From positions 554,629 through 618,628 of the forward strand of contig MNCI01001065.1 in the NCBI GenBank assembly GCA_015680685.1: a stretch of DNA of 64,000 nucleotides. Reading direction: 5' to 3'. The notes under the pieces were generated by a model, which made no database searches, had not been told where the DNA came from, and was given only the letters and a program-made list of their open reading frames with translations. Of this stretch, positions 1 through 11,239 are shown one piece after another. A program made the position numbers and the translations under genes. The number at the start of each line of letters is the position of its first letter. Position 1 is the stretch's first letter. This DNA is from Gnetum montanum (taxonomy: Eukaryota; Streptophyta; Gnetopsida; Gnetales; Gnetaceae).

Positions 1-1201
1 TCATGCAACTCCATAACATCACTACCAAGTTTGGGAATATTTTAGAAGGACTCCTTCTCCTCTTGGAGACACTCCACATCCATACCATCCTCCAAATTCA
101 TCCGTCTCTCTTACGCCAGTAGTTCCACTACCTCTTGCTCCAACAATGCAAGGGGAACTCCCCACTCAACCGTAGCAATGTAATGCTACGAGAGCTGTAA
201 ACCTTCAACCTGCTGCTGGTTCTGAAAACCACAAGAAGAGAAGACCTTTCTTCAGAACCAAAAGCCCAGACAAGCTCTCACAACCACAAGCAGTTGAGTC
301 TATGTACGCTCCTCCAACAAATAAGGCTTCGAAGCACCCTTCAATCCAACAACAGAGCTTAATGCATATGGTTATGTTAACACATACCGTTACCAACTGG
401 ATCAGGTAGGCCACCTTCCAAGGAAACTCTCTGACCCTGGAAGTCCCTTAATCTACCTCCAAGTCGCTAGGAATGAACCTCATAAGGCTCTTCTTAACTC
501 AGGTTCTGGAGTCAACTTAATTTCACAAGAAATGTATCAAGCCTGGAACTTGCCTCCACTTAAGAAGAGCAACATTCAACTAGAGTTGGCTAACCAATCC
601 ATCACCATTCCCTTGGGATTGGTGGAGGACATCATTATCACTGTGTGTGGTTGGTCATACCCAGCTGATTTCCTGGTGATAGAAGTCAACAATGACAAAG
701 GGGACTTCCCAATTATAATGGGAAGGGCATGGCTAAGTACAATAGATGCATGCCTAGGGATCCACGATCTTTTCTTGGAAACATCTAAGGTAAACATTTA
801 TGGAAATATTGAGAAGAAGAAAGTTCCATGCATCACATACAGTGACTCATCGGGTGATGACATGGAGGAATGCTCAACACCTCCTACATGCAACCGGTGT
901 GCCCTAGAAACTCTGAAACAAAGGTGCCTATATATAGCAACCACACAACAAGTGGACACCATGTGGTTGACAGCTAATCGAAAGAGCAACCCACCAACAT
1001 GCATGGAACAAACTGGGGGAACAACTCATGCCAACAACAAAGGCATAGATGCATTGGAATATGAGCGTCGCCAACTTCCACCCCTTAATCTAAGAACATC
1101 AATTGTAAGAAGTTGGACACTTCTAAGAAATTCAAATAAACGTTCATTATTTTGGATCTCTCCCTTTCCATTCAGTCATGGGGGAGATGGCCACCTATGC
1201 T
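1..1201 (+). pseudogene. Ty3/gypsy element C: end of gag and aspartic protease remnant
   Basis: Retrotransposon gag-pol remnant whose 5' part lies left of the window. Positions 1-430 read as a Pro/Gln-rich gag tail with stops. From about 430 a retropepsin-like stretch follows: the lead-in DPGSPLIYLQVA, then the active-site region LLNSGSGVNLIS, then the conserved MYQAWNL...PLG...GWSYPADFLVI and IIMGRAWL. The expected catalytic Asp of the D-S/T-G triad is Asn here (AAC at about 493-495), so the enzyme would be dead. The open stretch from 532 to 1201 is intact after the active site, but reverse transcriptase, RNase H and integrase do not follow; the sequence passes straight into a T-rich spacer. 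The same protease block occurs on the minus strand in element A (22880-23233), where the triad is also broken. Family-level call is firm; completeness of the lost 5' part is unknown. Confidence 0.8.
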
Positions 1202-3085
1202 AATCATTTGGGGCCCTTAGTTCTTTTAAGTTTTTGTTTTACATAATTTTGTTTTACACGTTTTTGTTTTGCATATTGTTGTTTTACAAATTTCTTTAAC
1301 TTTTCTTGTTTTGTTTTACAATATCGTTTATACCTTTTTCATTTCTTTGTGTGTGTGTTATCCATCTTGTCAAGTTTGTCACCAATAAGTGTTCTTAATG
1401 ATGGTATAAACTATTTTCCTATTGATTGCTAATGTTTGATTTTTACCTTCAAGTTACAATGTTGATACTAAGGTATGGTTCTTTTGATATGACAAGCAAT
1501 GAGTCCACTTCATCCATACATCCACAAATTTCTATGGTCTCTCTTGGCTTGGAATTGTATAGTCCTTTTCTAAATAAGAACTATTAATGAATCAGTGACT
1601 GGGCATGTCTCAAACTAAGGAAGGACTCAAGGATTGAAAAGGGTGTGACTTCAAGGGAACTTGATGCATTTGTGTTGGCCATTTTCTTAGGTGCCTAGAT
1701 ATTTTTTCTTGAGTTTCTTACTATTTCGACGTTACTTAATTATTGGGAAGCTAAGTTAATAAAAATAACAAAGTCTTTGAATGGTGTGGTTCTCACGCAT
1801 AAACACATAAAACAAAAAAAAAGTGAGAATTCAACGCACACCCCTTAGACGAAATAATCATTTGGGCTACAAGCATTGGTTATGGAAATAAAATAAAAAT
1901 GTTTCCTCTAACTAATGCCCTTCTAGCTTCCCATTCTCTCCTCCTTTGTTTCGTCGAATGGTGGAGGCTCTTTGGGGAAGGCATTCTTGTTACTTCAAGA
2001 GGATGGATTGGCTGAATGCATTAATGCGAAGTCACTGGATGTGGTTTGTTTGAGGCCAAACTTGGAATGGGATCTGCTAAGTCACATTAACCATGAAATA
2101 CACAAGGGGCTGTACACCACCTTGTTCTTGGGATTCCATTCCATTCTCTTCTCTCCATCCTTCTCTCCATTGTTCACCTCATTGCTGGTTGTATCATTAG
2201 TGTATATCTTGGTTGACGCATTGTTTTCTTTTTAGTAAATTCTTGTGGTTACAAATTTAACTCTTGTTCCAAATGACATTCCCAGAGCCTACGGACTCTT
2301 TGAATGTGGGTTTGTCAGGGTATTAAGGTTATGAGCCTGCTTTAGGGAGGACCCACTAGCATTCCTATTTGGTGCACCAGTTAAATTCTTTCCCTTAACA
2401 TTTTTACAATCAACTTTATTTTGTTCATTTCTATCTTGACATCCATTTCATCGATGTTATAGTTGTCTCTTTTTCTCCATCTCTCTTATTCTTTATTCTT
2501 TCTCCATTCTATCGCTACTGGAGGTTCGCTCTTAGTCATGGGGGTCCAGACCCAATTTTTTTCGATTTTCTCCTAACCCCTACACCTTCGGTAGTCACCA
2601 CTATTATATCTCCAGATCCGTATTAGCCATACCACAACTCAGCCAATGGACCTTTCACCGAAGCAAGGTATCAATTACATTATGATTCATTTACCCTTGC
2701 TAACAAAAGACTGTGTTATGTGTGCAGATGGCAATCATACAACAACGGATTGGATCTAGAGGGAACACTTGGAATGGAGCGGTGCTGAAGCATCTATGCA
2801 AGGAGCAAGATCAATGGCACACTTACGGATGGACAATGAAAGGCATAATCTTGGCATTGGCAATAGCAAAACTTCTTTCTCTCTCTCTCTCTTTCTCAGC
2901 TATCAAATGAGGCCTGATGTCAAATGTATAAAGTGTTCACTCTTGTTGTCATGAACACTAGTTTTGTCTTGTCTTGTAATGATGATCCATTCACATATCA
3001 TCCCATTCACCGTTAGTTCCATTTGAGTCAATAATCCCATACCATCTCAATGTTTTGTAAGGAACTCGACGATGAGTTTTTATTT
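1202..3085 (+). other. Element C spacer between protease and 3' LTR
   Basis: Non-coding, T-rich spacer (many TTTTGTTT runs at 1225-1350) like the spacer after gag in element B (33547-34929). Shared landmarks with B include a 'gtgtgacttcaagg' stretch near 1645 (B near 33920) and 'gggaggaccca' near 2344 (B near 34613). A short ATG frame starts at 2728 directly after a splice-acceptor-like 'gtgtgcag', where B has its ORF2 start after 'tgattgcag', but it is only about 60 codons and has no likeness to ORF2. A (CT)n tract lies at 2877-2895. Element C therefore lacks ORF2. Confidence 0.55.
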
Positions 3086-3098
3086 AGTCATGGGGATA
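3086..3098 (+). other. Polypurine tract of element C
   Basis: AGTCATGGGGATA directly abuts the LTR start TGATG. The same motif (AGTCRTGGGGGTA) abuts the 3' LTRs of B (38393-38405) and, on the minus strand, A (14634-14646). It is the expected plus-strand primer of LTR-element reverse transcription. Confidence 0.75.
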
Positions 3099-3963
3099 TG
3101 ATGGGATGCGATATCGCATGGGCTGTGATATCGCATACATGATATAGCATTCACCGCGATATCACATCCCTCGCGATATCGCGTCTTCCCCTACAATATT
3201 GTGAATGCGATATCGCAATATGCCATCAAATCTATAAATAAGAGGCGGCTCTCCCTTGTTTCTTATTCTAGGCCTAGACTGTAGCAAAAATCTAGCAGTT
3301 TTACCTCTCCAGAGATAGAATAATTTCCATGTGCTCGCAGTAGGAGCTCCAAAGTAAATGAACCTTTATTTGAGCAAATATTGTACCTGAACACAAGTTT
3401 GTGTATGGCAATAAAGACGAACTTCTTGGATAAACCTTGCAGTGCATGGAATAGGCTAAATAGGATTTTATTTATTTTTATTTACTATTAATTATTTAAA
3501 TGCTTTATTAGTCATTAAATCTCTCTCAACCCTTCTCTCCTAGTTAAGTGCACTCAGTACGACCACTTTGAGCACGTGCGTTACACTTGGTGATCCCAGC
3601 AACGAATAGCATTTGGTAACCAAGGTTGCATCGATTCAAGGTGTGAACGGTAAGTGGGAATGGATGCTGATGCTAGGTTGATTAAGGCTTAGTTAGTTAG
3701 TTAGTTAAAGTTAGTAATTAGTCTCTTCACCCTTCACCTCATTAGCATAGGAGATAAAATAGAAAAGATATAAAAATCATATACCTCAGACTTACTTAAT
3801 GATACAACCGCGACAAATACAAGTAAGTCTAGGAAGACAACGAATGATTAACCTTAAGTGTTCCATAAGGTGTGTAGGTACTTAGTCTTTGGAGTTCGAC
3901 TAGATCATGTGTGTAAAGCTCATATTCGTATGGTTGAGTATAGGGGTACCTTGCCACTCATCA
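3099..3963 (+). repeat. 3' LTR of element C
   Basis: An 865-bp LTR starting TGATG and ending ACTCATCA, the same ends as the LTRs of element B. It holds a GATATC palindrome cluster (3107-3222), a TATA box (3233-3240) and a 3' half shared with B and E (near 3541-3560 'agtgcactcagtacgacc' and 3935-3963). A protease remnant upstream and an adjoining polypurine tract show it is the 3' LTR rather than a solo LTR. Confidence 0.8.
3107..3240 (+). promoter_or_regulatory. GATATC palindrome cluster and TATA box in LTR C
   Basis: Five GATATC cores, mostly within GCGATATCGC, plus degenerate copies, end about 15 bp before TATAAATA at 3233-3240 (context tctataaataagaggc). The arrangement repeats in the LTRs of A, B and E, and inside A and B. 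Promoter role is inferred from position. Confidence 0.6.
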
Positions 3964-5390
3964 GTGATGTCTTTGTTATGTTCCCATAATTGAAAAATCT
4001 TCTTTAATTCTTTGTTCAAATCAAAATGTGATTATGCTAGCCTCTTCAACTTTTAAGCACCACCTTCAAAAATCCCTAAAGTTAGGGCCATGGTGTTGTG
4101 CCAACCACTTAGTTACATGTAGCCATAGTGTGGATAATGTGGCATCCATTTTTTTACCATTAGATCATGCTAAAAGGAAAATGGTCTTGAGGTGCTTCCA
4201 TATGATGACTTTTTGAAGGATACTCCATGCCTTCTTAAGCTATCTTACAAACCATAAAAGCCCTACTTATTTTGATGAGTAAGCAACGATGATATTAATG
4301 GTGGATGATATTTTGAAATTTTGGTTGGGGCTGGCCCCTAAGTTTTACAAGTTGAGTTAACCACCTCTTTATGATGTTTCTCATGCTTACAATCCACAAA
4401 CCTTTAAATTGCTAAATTTATGTTTTTTTTTGTTCCCCCTAACAAGAGTAGTCTTTTCCTAGGTTCTACTCTCTTGCAAATGAAATTAAGGGTGATGTTG
4501 TTTGTAGAGGTGATGATTGGTTGTGGTGGCAAAACAATGATGGATGCAAAGAGCGATGGCTTGTATGATAATTTTGGCAAGCAAGACATTGGGTAGGGCA
4601 CCTCATGTGATACACTATTAATTTTTTTCACTTAACATCTAGGAGATAAGATATAGACAAGTGCAAAATGATGGAGGCCTGAATCTAATTTGTACCATTT
4701 TGGAGTACTAGCTTTGATCATAATACTGCATTAAATGAATCTAATTCTTCAAAGTGGGGGAATTGAGCATTCATGATTCAAATTGTGTTTAGGTGTATAA
4801 GTATGTGCAAAGACCAGGTATAGATTTGTAGGTCAGAATGCAAATTAAAATATAATAAAATATTTAAATTATGTTTTTCTTTATTTATTTTACATTTTAG
4901 ATTTATTAAATGTTATTTTTAATTTCATTTAAATTAAAAATATCACTGGTGAATCTAATGCACTTCTGTTCATGGTCCCACTTCTAATATGTATTATACT
5001 TTTAGGATTCACAAATCACTGGTGCTTAACAATAATGGTATCATTCACATATTTTTGTAGTAGTACCCACCTATGTTAGAAACATATCTAACTATAGAAA
5101 TTATTATAAACAAATAGGAGAATGGAGGGTCCCTTTGGTGTAGGTCTCTTTCTAGAGTAAATAATTGTTATTGAATGTCATTAACTAAGATGATAAATCT
5201 TTTTGTGTAAGATGAAGTAAATGCACTTAAGTTACCATGCTAGGAAGACCAACTTAGCCATGATTACAAGGAGAGCCTCACAACTCACACTATCATACAC
5301 TTTTTCACGATTGATTTTGATTACCATGATTATTCTCTTTGTGTTATATGCCTAGTTGATGTTTTCATATATTGTGATGATATTGTTTAT
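3964..5390. other. No gene seen
   Basis: AT-rich sequence without a convincing reading frame or recognised repeat end. It separates the 3' LTR of C from element F. Confidence 0.5.
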
Positions 5391-6120
5391 TGATAGGGAG
5401 CTCACTGGTTTTGGACTACTGGGATTTATCATACAAATCATAATGCAATCTACTCATAAGCTTCAAGGATGATGTTGAGTGGATTACCAAGAAAGCTTAC
5501 ATATGTCATTACATTCAAGAAATATAAAAGATATTATAATACATATGATACAATTATAACCCATGTTTCCATCATGGTAGATAGAGAAAAATATTTATAA
5601 CTTTATGTTTTATAATTTTTTTTTGATTTTATCTTTATAAGAAACAAGTAATAAACAAACGCACATTGCAAACCCACCTAGAAATAGGGGCAATCCTTGT
5701 GTTGCAATCCCTCAAGGAAAAAGGTGTAACACCACACAAAAATACAAATAAGATGACTCTTAGTTATAACCTCAATGGTCCAACACCATGCCATAAAGTT
5801 GTGACTTCTTTAGGTAAGGTTGAATCATCACAACTTATCAAAATAAGAAATAAATAAATATTTTTATGGTTTTAATGTTTTATGATGTTTTTGGTATTTT
5901 GATATTTAAGGCATCAATGGTGCAAAAAAATAAGGAAAAACTATAATCCTTATTCACCTCACAAACATTGGACTCTACATTGAACAAATGGTTCTAGGCT
6001 ACATAAGCAAGATAGTACTTTGACAGAGTCTAGCCACACTTGTGAAAGCAATAATTCAACACTCATACAAAATAGGAAAAGAAATCTTACCTAAGGAAGG
6101 AAGATGAAACACCACCTAGA
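5391..6120 (-). repeat. Truncated 3' LTR of element F
   Basis: About 730 bp match 7716-8450 along their length: both begin TGATAG, share 'tttatcatacaaatcata', 'ttcaagaaatat' and 'tagtactttga', and carry the same 'atttttatggttttaa' block. Similarity stops near 6120, before the place where the right copy has its TATA box, so the U3 part of this copy and the adjoining internal region seem deleted. Confidence 0.6.
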
Positions 6121-6479
6121 AAATGCATGTTGTAACCTGTAGCCTTCACCATCCAACTTGAGGTAAGATTTTATTGTAAATGTAAGGTTGGTAGGCCATG
6201 AGTTGCAATCTTGCATACTTTAACTTTTTGGGATTGAAAAATGCCTCATAAGTTGTTGCTGCCTCACTTCCCAAGTGGAAAAAGTAATGTCATGTCTATA
6301 TTTGGACTTGGGAAAAATGCCTCGGGGGCTGCCAAATTTGCATTTTCATTGATTTTTGTGGTGTATAGCCTCAATTACACTGGAACCACCTACACCCAGT
6401 GTAAAATTCACATTTTTTATCTTCTATCTCCATAATGGCTCACAATTATACTTCTTTACTAAATGTCTCTTCTACCCTT

Positions 6480-7600
6480 TACCTTCCATGCTATTAATGA
6501 TGTTTAAGAATGCTTTGATATGGACCATAGACTCGTGCACCTATCTCATCATATACATCTCCATATACTCTCTCATTTCTTGCCTTAGTCCTTCTAGTAT
6601 GTGCATTAACTACTCTACTTGGCTGAAATCATGGTTTGAATAGTGGTAAGTAATTTTCATGTACCACTTCATGTTGATGTTGAGGGGATTACGAGCTTCT
6701 TACCTTCATCTAGCCATCTCTTTCCAGATGTTTGAACTTCAAGCATAGGTTTGGAATTTTGTATAAAATATTTTGACCATGTCTATCCACTTTTGAATTG
6801 ATCTAGAAGACAAGAATTTATACCGGGTTTTTGCATGCTCAATGAAGGGGTGGGAAAATAACTATATAACTTCTACCAATCATTCATAATTCCTTAGATA
6901 TAGTAAGCATTATCAAGGGCTTGCACATAGAGTTTGGGATCATCACTAGTATACCCTCTATATGTTGGTACATCAACCATATTGATTCATTTGATTTGTT
7001 ATTGTGAACGTGCTCCCTTGGAATATGTTAAACTTTTTTCAACTTGTGATAATTACCCCAATTAAACAAAGGAGAATTATCATTACCTCCAGTGGGCCTA
7101 AATAAATGCAAATGCTAGAACTAGCAAATGGTATCATCATGCTAAGCTATACTCAGAGTAAAGGTACCTAACTAGAGCCTTGAATATAAGCTAACTCTTT
7201 TTCTTTTTTATCTACTTTAGCTTTCTACTCCCCATATGAATGATTAGATGAAAATCTATGACCAAACTCTTATTTTTCCATTTAACTTTGAAGATCTACA
7301 AAGCCTCATAATCATTAAACATGAGCTCATGAGATTTGTATGTAATGCATTCATCCTCTAGACCCATATTAATCAAGACTTTAATGAATTCATTTAGTAC
7401 AACCACAATTGGATCCCTTGAGAACTTGTCATGAGAAACTCTTCATCTTCACCACTTATCTTGATGATAATCCAACACAATGAGTAGGAGGATCTCATCC
7501 TTAGAGTGCTCAAAGGTGCTAAAAGCCCATCATCATTTTGGTTCATTATTAGATATCTTTGATGAGCTCTTAGCACCATCTACCATCTCATTTGTGTCCA
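6480..7600 (-). pseudogene. Degenerate gag of element F (Ty3/gypsy)
   Basis: On the minus strand, between the two F repeats, a decayed gag-like reading can be followed with stops and frame changes. The block near 6980-6700 has the order of a retrotransposon gag domain (a TYRGYTSDDPKLYV start, a small-residue helix, a PTPSL stretch, then a region that would form the RNA-binding side). The region is only about 1.3 kb where a full gag-pol would be several kb, and no protease, reverse transcriptase or integrase is visible. It is either an internal deletion or a gag-only non-autonomous copy. The assignment rests on weak motif likeness and on the flanking LTRs and primer site. Confidence 0.4.
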
Positions 7601-7696
7601 CAACCTACACATACATAATACTAAAAAATACACTTGATTTGAATAAAATTTAAAATTAAGAATATACAAGTATTTTTGGATAATTCACAAATACAC

Positions 7697-7715
7697 TTCC
7701 TAGCAATAGTACCAA
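7697..7715 (-). other. Primer binding site of element F
   Basis: Minus strand TTGGTACTATTGCTAGGAA directly abuts the LTR edge at 7716. Compared with the Athila-type site as I recall it (TTGGCGCCGTTGCCGGGGA), every difference is a C-to-T or G-to-A transition. Confidence 0.6.
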
Positions 7716-8550
7716 TGATAGAAGCCCCACTGGTTTTTGACCAATGGAATTTATCATACAAATCATAGGGTAATTTGGTCATAAGCTTTGATAATGATAT
7801 TGAGTGGATTGCTACGAACACTCACATATATCATTGTGTTCAAGAAATATGAAAGGTATTATAATAAATATAATGCACCTATAACCTATATTATCATGGT
7901 GGGAGATAGAAAAAATATTTATAATTTTATGTTTTATAATTTTTATGGATTTTATCTTTACAATAAATAAGTAATAAATACACACATATTGTAATCCCAC
8001 CAAGGAATAGGGACAATGCTTGTGTTGAAATCCCTCAAGAGGATAGGTGCAACACCACATACAAATTCAAATAAAATGGTTCTTAGTCACAACCTTGATG
8101 ATCCAACATCATGCCATATAGGTGTGAACTCCCTGAGTAAGTTTGAATCATCACATCTTATGAGAATGAGAAATAAATAAATATTTTTATGGTTTTAAAA
8201 TTTTATGACGTTTTTGATATTTTAATATTTAAGGTATTAACAATGCAAAAAAATGAGGAAACATCATAAGCTTTATTCATTAAACAACTACTGGACTCCA
8301 CATCGAGTAAACGATTGTGGGATACGTAAGCAAGGTAGTACTTTGAAAGAGTATAGCTACACTTGTGAAAGCGATGACTTCAAACACATAAAAAATAAGG
8401 AAAGAATCATTTACACAAAGGAGAAAGAGCTCTTCATACCAAATCAAAATATAAAAGCCAAAAGAAACTGCTTAGAATCAAGTTTGTCCTATGTGAAGCT
8501 TATCCTAGGTATTTATAGTTTTCGCAACATAATAGCATGGGTTCACTAAT
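7716..8550 (-). repeat. 5' LTR of element F
   Basis: Begins TGATAG on the plus strand, next to the primer binding site, and matches 5391-6120. A minus-strand TATAAATA lies at about 8508-8515. The outer end is not defined: without a second full copy I cannot place it, and the LTR may run to about 8950. It lacks the GATATC cluster, so F is a different family from A, B, C and E. Confidence 0.5.
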
Positions 8551-10199
8551 GTCCAAGAATCAACAAAGGTCCATCAACATAGCCTAATATCTAAGGATAT
8601 AAAAAAGAAGGTCAGGAGACAAAGGTGGCCAAATTAGGCTATCAAGGAGATGCATTAATGCCTTTGCATTGATGCACGAGGTGTGTTAACATAGGAAATC
8701 TAGTGCAACCTTGCCCCTTTACACTTTACCATCTTTTTTCAAATGAATTTGAGACATTAGGAAACATGTTGGGAACTTTCAAGTGTCTCCATATGAAGCT
8801 AGAAAAATCCCAAGAAACCCAAACATGCATCAAACCTGCAAGTATGAACTAGAATGCTATGATGCAAACCTAGAAGGTAGAAACCTTACCCATATGCATG
8901 AAAATCATAACCATAGGATACATGATACACATCCCACTTGATGACTCATCATTTATTATGTTTCTAACTTTTAGGATGCTAATTTATGTTGTGAAGGCAT
9001 CTCAAGGAAGCAAAGACCAAATATAGTTGGCAAGGAGTTTTGAGTAAAACTTTTATAGCACCTATGTGTTAAAGGTATCTGAATCAGGAATACAAGGAGA
9101 TGCATATTTGCATTTCTAAAATGCATTTAATTCATTTAAGGATTTTAAGATTCAACATATCCTAACTGTAAATTTGTAAATTTACGTGAAAAATATATTA
9201 TAATTTAAAATTTTTTAAGGTTTAATTCTTCAAATATTATTTCCTAAAATTATTTAGGAACCATGTTTCAGACCATGTTCAAAATGTGAACCCATTTTAG
9301 AAATACTAGAAATGCAAAAATTCTTCTCAATACATGTCTCTTCCGTACATAGTATAGCATAGAGAAGAAGACTAATTGGCTAGTAGTGCTCTTGTCCTTC
9401 AATGTTCTTTTTTTTTCGAAATTAGAACTAATAAGGTAGAATTCCAAAGTTATGGAAAGTAGTCTGTATTGAATATTCTATTAAAGATGTAGAGCATCTA
9501 CACATCCATGGTTGGCCAAAAATGTAAAAAAATCTCATTTGTCTACCCATTTTTCCTTAGGGCTTTTTTCCTTCATGTCTGCACTAGCACTTATTAAAGT
9601 TCCTTTTAGGCCACTCTCTAATCCAATTTAGTTTCAAATCCAATAAGTTGATGATCATAGAATATCATTGAGATAAGACTAACCTCACTACTTGTGGGTA
9701 TAGATATTCTTAAAGAAGTATTTAGTCATTATCACATTATGATAGGGGTTGGAAGTGAAGGTTAGGCCTTATTATTTAGTCCATGATCTTGAGGTAGCCA
9801 TGTGAAAGAAGTGAGTATTGAGGTCCTCTTCCTTAAGCTAAGTGATTCTAATCCTTTATTTTCAATAGATCTCTTTAACATAAAGAAGCTACAAGAGAGT
9901 GGATTGGAGGTGCTAAAAATAGAGGTTGATGATATCATTTTTGCTAAATTGCATGAGTTCTTATCTAACTTCTAAAAGAGTACATGTCATGGTTATATAT
10001 AATTGATTCTCTAGCCCCAAGGTATTATATGGCTTTCCTATTATTAATCTATCTCTAAAAGTATTCCTCAATTTTTGATATATTTTTGGAATCTCCAACT
10101 AGGCATTCTCAAATTTAAAGTAATGAACCAAGTGGGCATTAAACCTCCATCTAATAGTAATTGGATTATGTTTTGAGAAGGATCATAGTTCTTCCATGA
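8551..10199. other. No firm gene; possible 3' remainder of the LINE
   Basis: AT-rich sequence with short frames only. Because the LINE endonuclease ends near 10200 on the minus strand, its reverse transcriptase would be expected here, but no clear RT motif was found. A T-run at about 9410-9418 is too short to call as a poly(A) tail. Confidence 0.35.
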
Positions 10200-10915
10200 A
10201 AACTAGCTTGTGATATTTAAGGAAGGTCTTTGTGGTCTAACATTTATTAAGCCTTGAATCCTGAACTTCATGTTCTTCAAGAGGTCTTCTTCAGTGAATT
10301 TTATACCTGCTAGAGGTAGTTCTATCAACACCACATAAGTAATAAAAAATTTGATGACTTTAGATTTAGGATTGGATATCAATTCCATCAAGCATTTTGC
10401 TAGGTGCTCCATCACATTAAATTCTCCCATAAGAATTTGCTACTAGGTTCTCTTCAAATGTTTCAAAATCTCTTGACAAAAACATTGAAGGCCTTTAGGA
10501 AAAGAGAAAATGTAAGCATTGGCGATGACAATATCTTACCATCTATGGGATATGCTAGTGGTATGTAGCTTTACCTCTACAAGCAATAACTACACATGTC
10601 ATAGGATGATAAGGCCTAAATAAATGCTGCCATGAGCATAGGTTGATATTTGCTACTAAGAGCTTATAGGCATGACTTCTTTCTTCATTTTATCTTTGAC
10701 AAACACAAAATATCCACTCCAGAGTTCTCTACAAAAGCCATCACTTCTCTTATCTTTTCTAGATTGTTCAACTCTTCCACATTCTATGATGTAATGATCA
10801 TGGAAGTGGTTTGTTGTGATCATTCTTAGGCATTCCACACAAGACATTAAGCATGTATTAAAATCCATCGATAATCTTCTTTTTAGTTTATTGTCTATGT
10901 TGCTTGAAGAATAAG
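10200..10915 (-). pseudogene. LINE ORF2 endonuclease domain remnant
   Basis: Minus-strand reading resembles the apurinic-type endonuclease of plant LINEs: a stretch like FPKGLQCFCQEIL, then the MGEFN box (normally GDFN, here with Glu for the metal-binding Asp) at about 10430, then NPKSKVIKF and a following LPL block, and further on a FSWKNYDPS stretch. Stops and frame changes are frequent. The reading is cut at 10920 by the end of copia element K, and the upstream part should continue at 30218-30584 on the far side of K. No clear reverse transcriptase follows, so the element is degraded or truncated. LINE identity is well supported by the GxFN region; the exact clade is not determined. Confidence 0.6.
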
Positions 10916-10920
10916 GGTTG
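10916..10920. repeat. Target site duplication of element K (left)
   Basis: GGTTG abuts the LTR start TGATAACATA; the right copy is GGTCG at 30213-30217 (4 of 5 bases match). Confidence 0.6.
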
Positions 10921-11189
10921 TGATAACATAATAAAGAGCCAAATAACTAAATGTGCATGCTTTATTACTACAACATATAAATGAATCATACAAAGATAAA
11001 TTAAGGATCATAAATCCAATATATAGCTAAAGAACCACTAAAACTAACTCCAACATAAAATAGAAAGATCCCAAAGAGAAGAGGAAAATAGGCAAGAAGG
11101 TTGTCAAAAGGATGAAAAGAAGATGAAGGAAAACTCTAGAGAAAATAAAAATAAAGTTACCAATTTCCACAACTACAATCATTGTAACA
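10921..11189 (-). repeat. 3' LTR of element K
   Basis: 269 bp, plus-strand ends TGATAACATA and TGTAACA. It matches 29919-30212 over long stretches such as 'ctaactccaacataaaatag'. A purine-rich run (minus strand AGGAAAAATA, 11190-11199) abuts the inner edge as the polypurine tract. Confidence 0.75.
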
Positions 11190-11239
11190 TATTTTTCCTC
11201 AATTGGTGCATTTTCCTAAAATCATCTAAAAGATAGAAA

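Noticed and set aside
2713-2954. Short frames before LTR C as a gene
   Set aside because: About 60 codons, low complexity end from a CT repeat, no likeness to ORF2; only its acceptor-like context is notable.
3107-3222. GATATC clusters as a CRISPR-like array
   Set aside because: Units are short, unevenly spaced palindromes inside LTR promoters of a plant retroelement; no spacers and no cas genes.
9408-9418. T-run as LINE poly(A) tail on the minus strand
   Set aside because: Only about nine T and no target duplication found for the LINE end.
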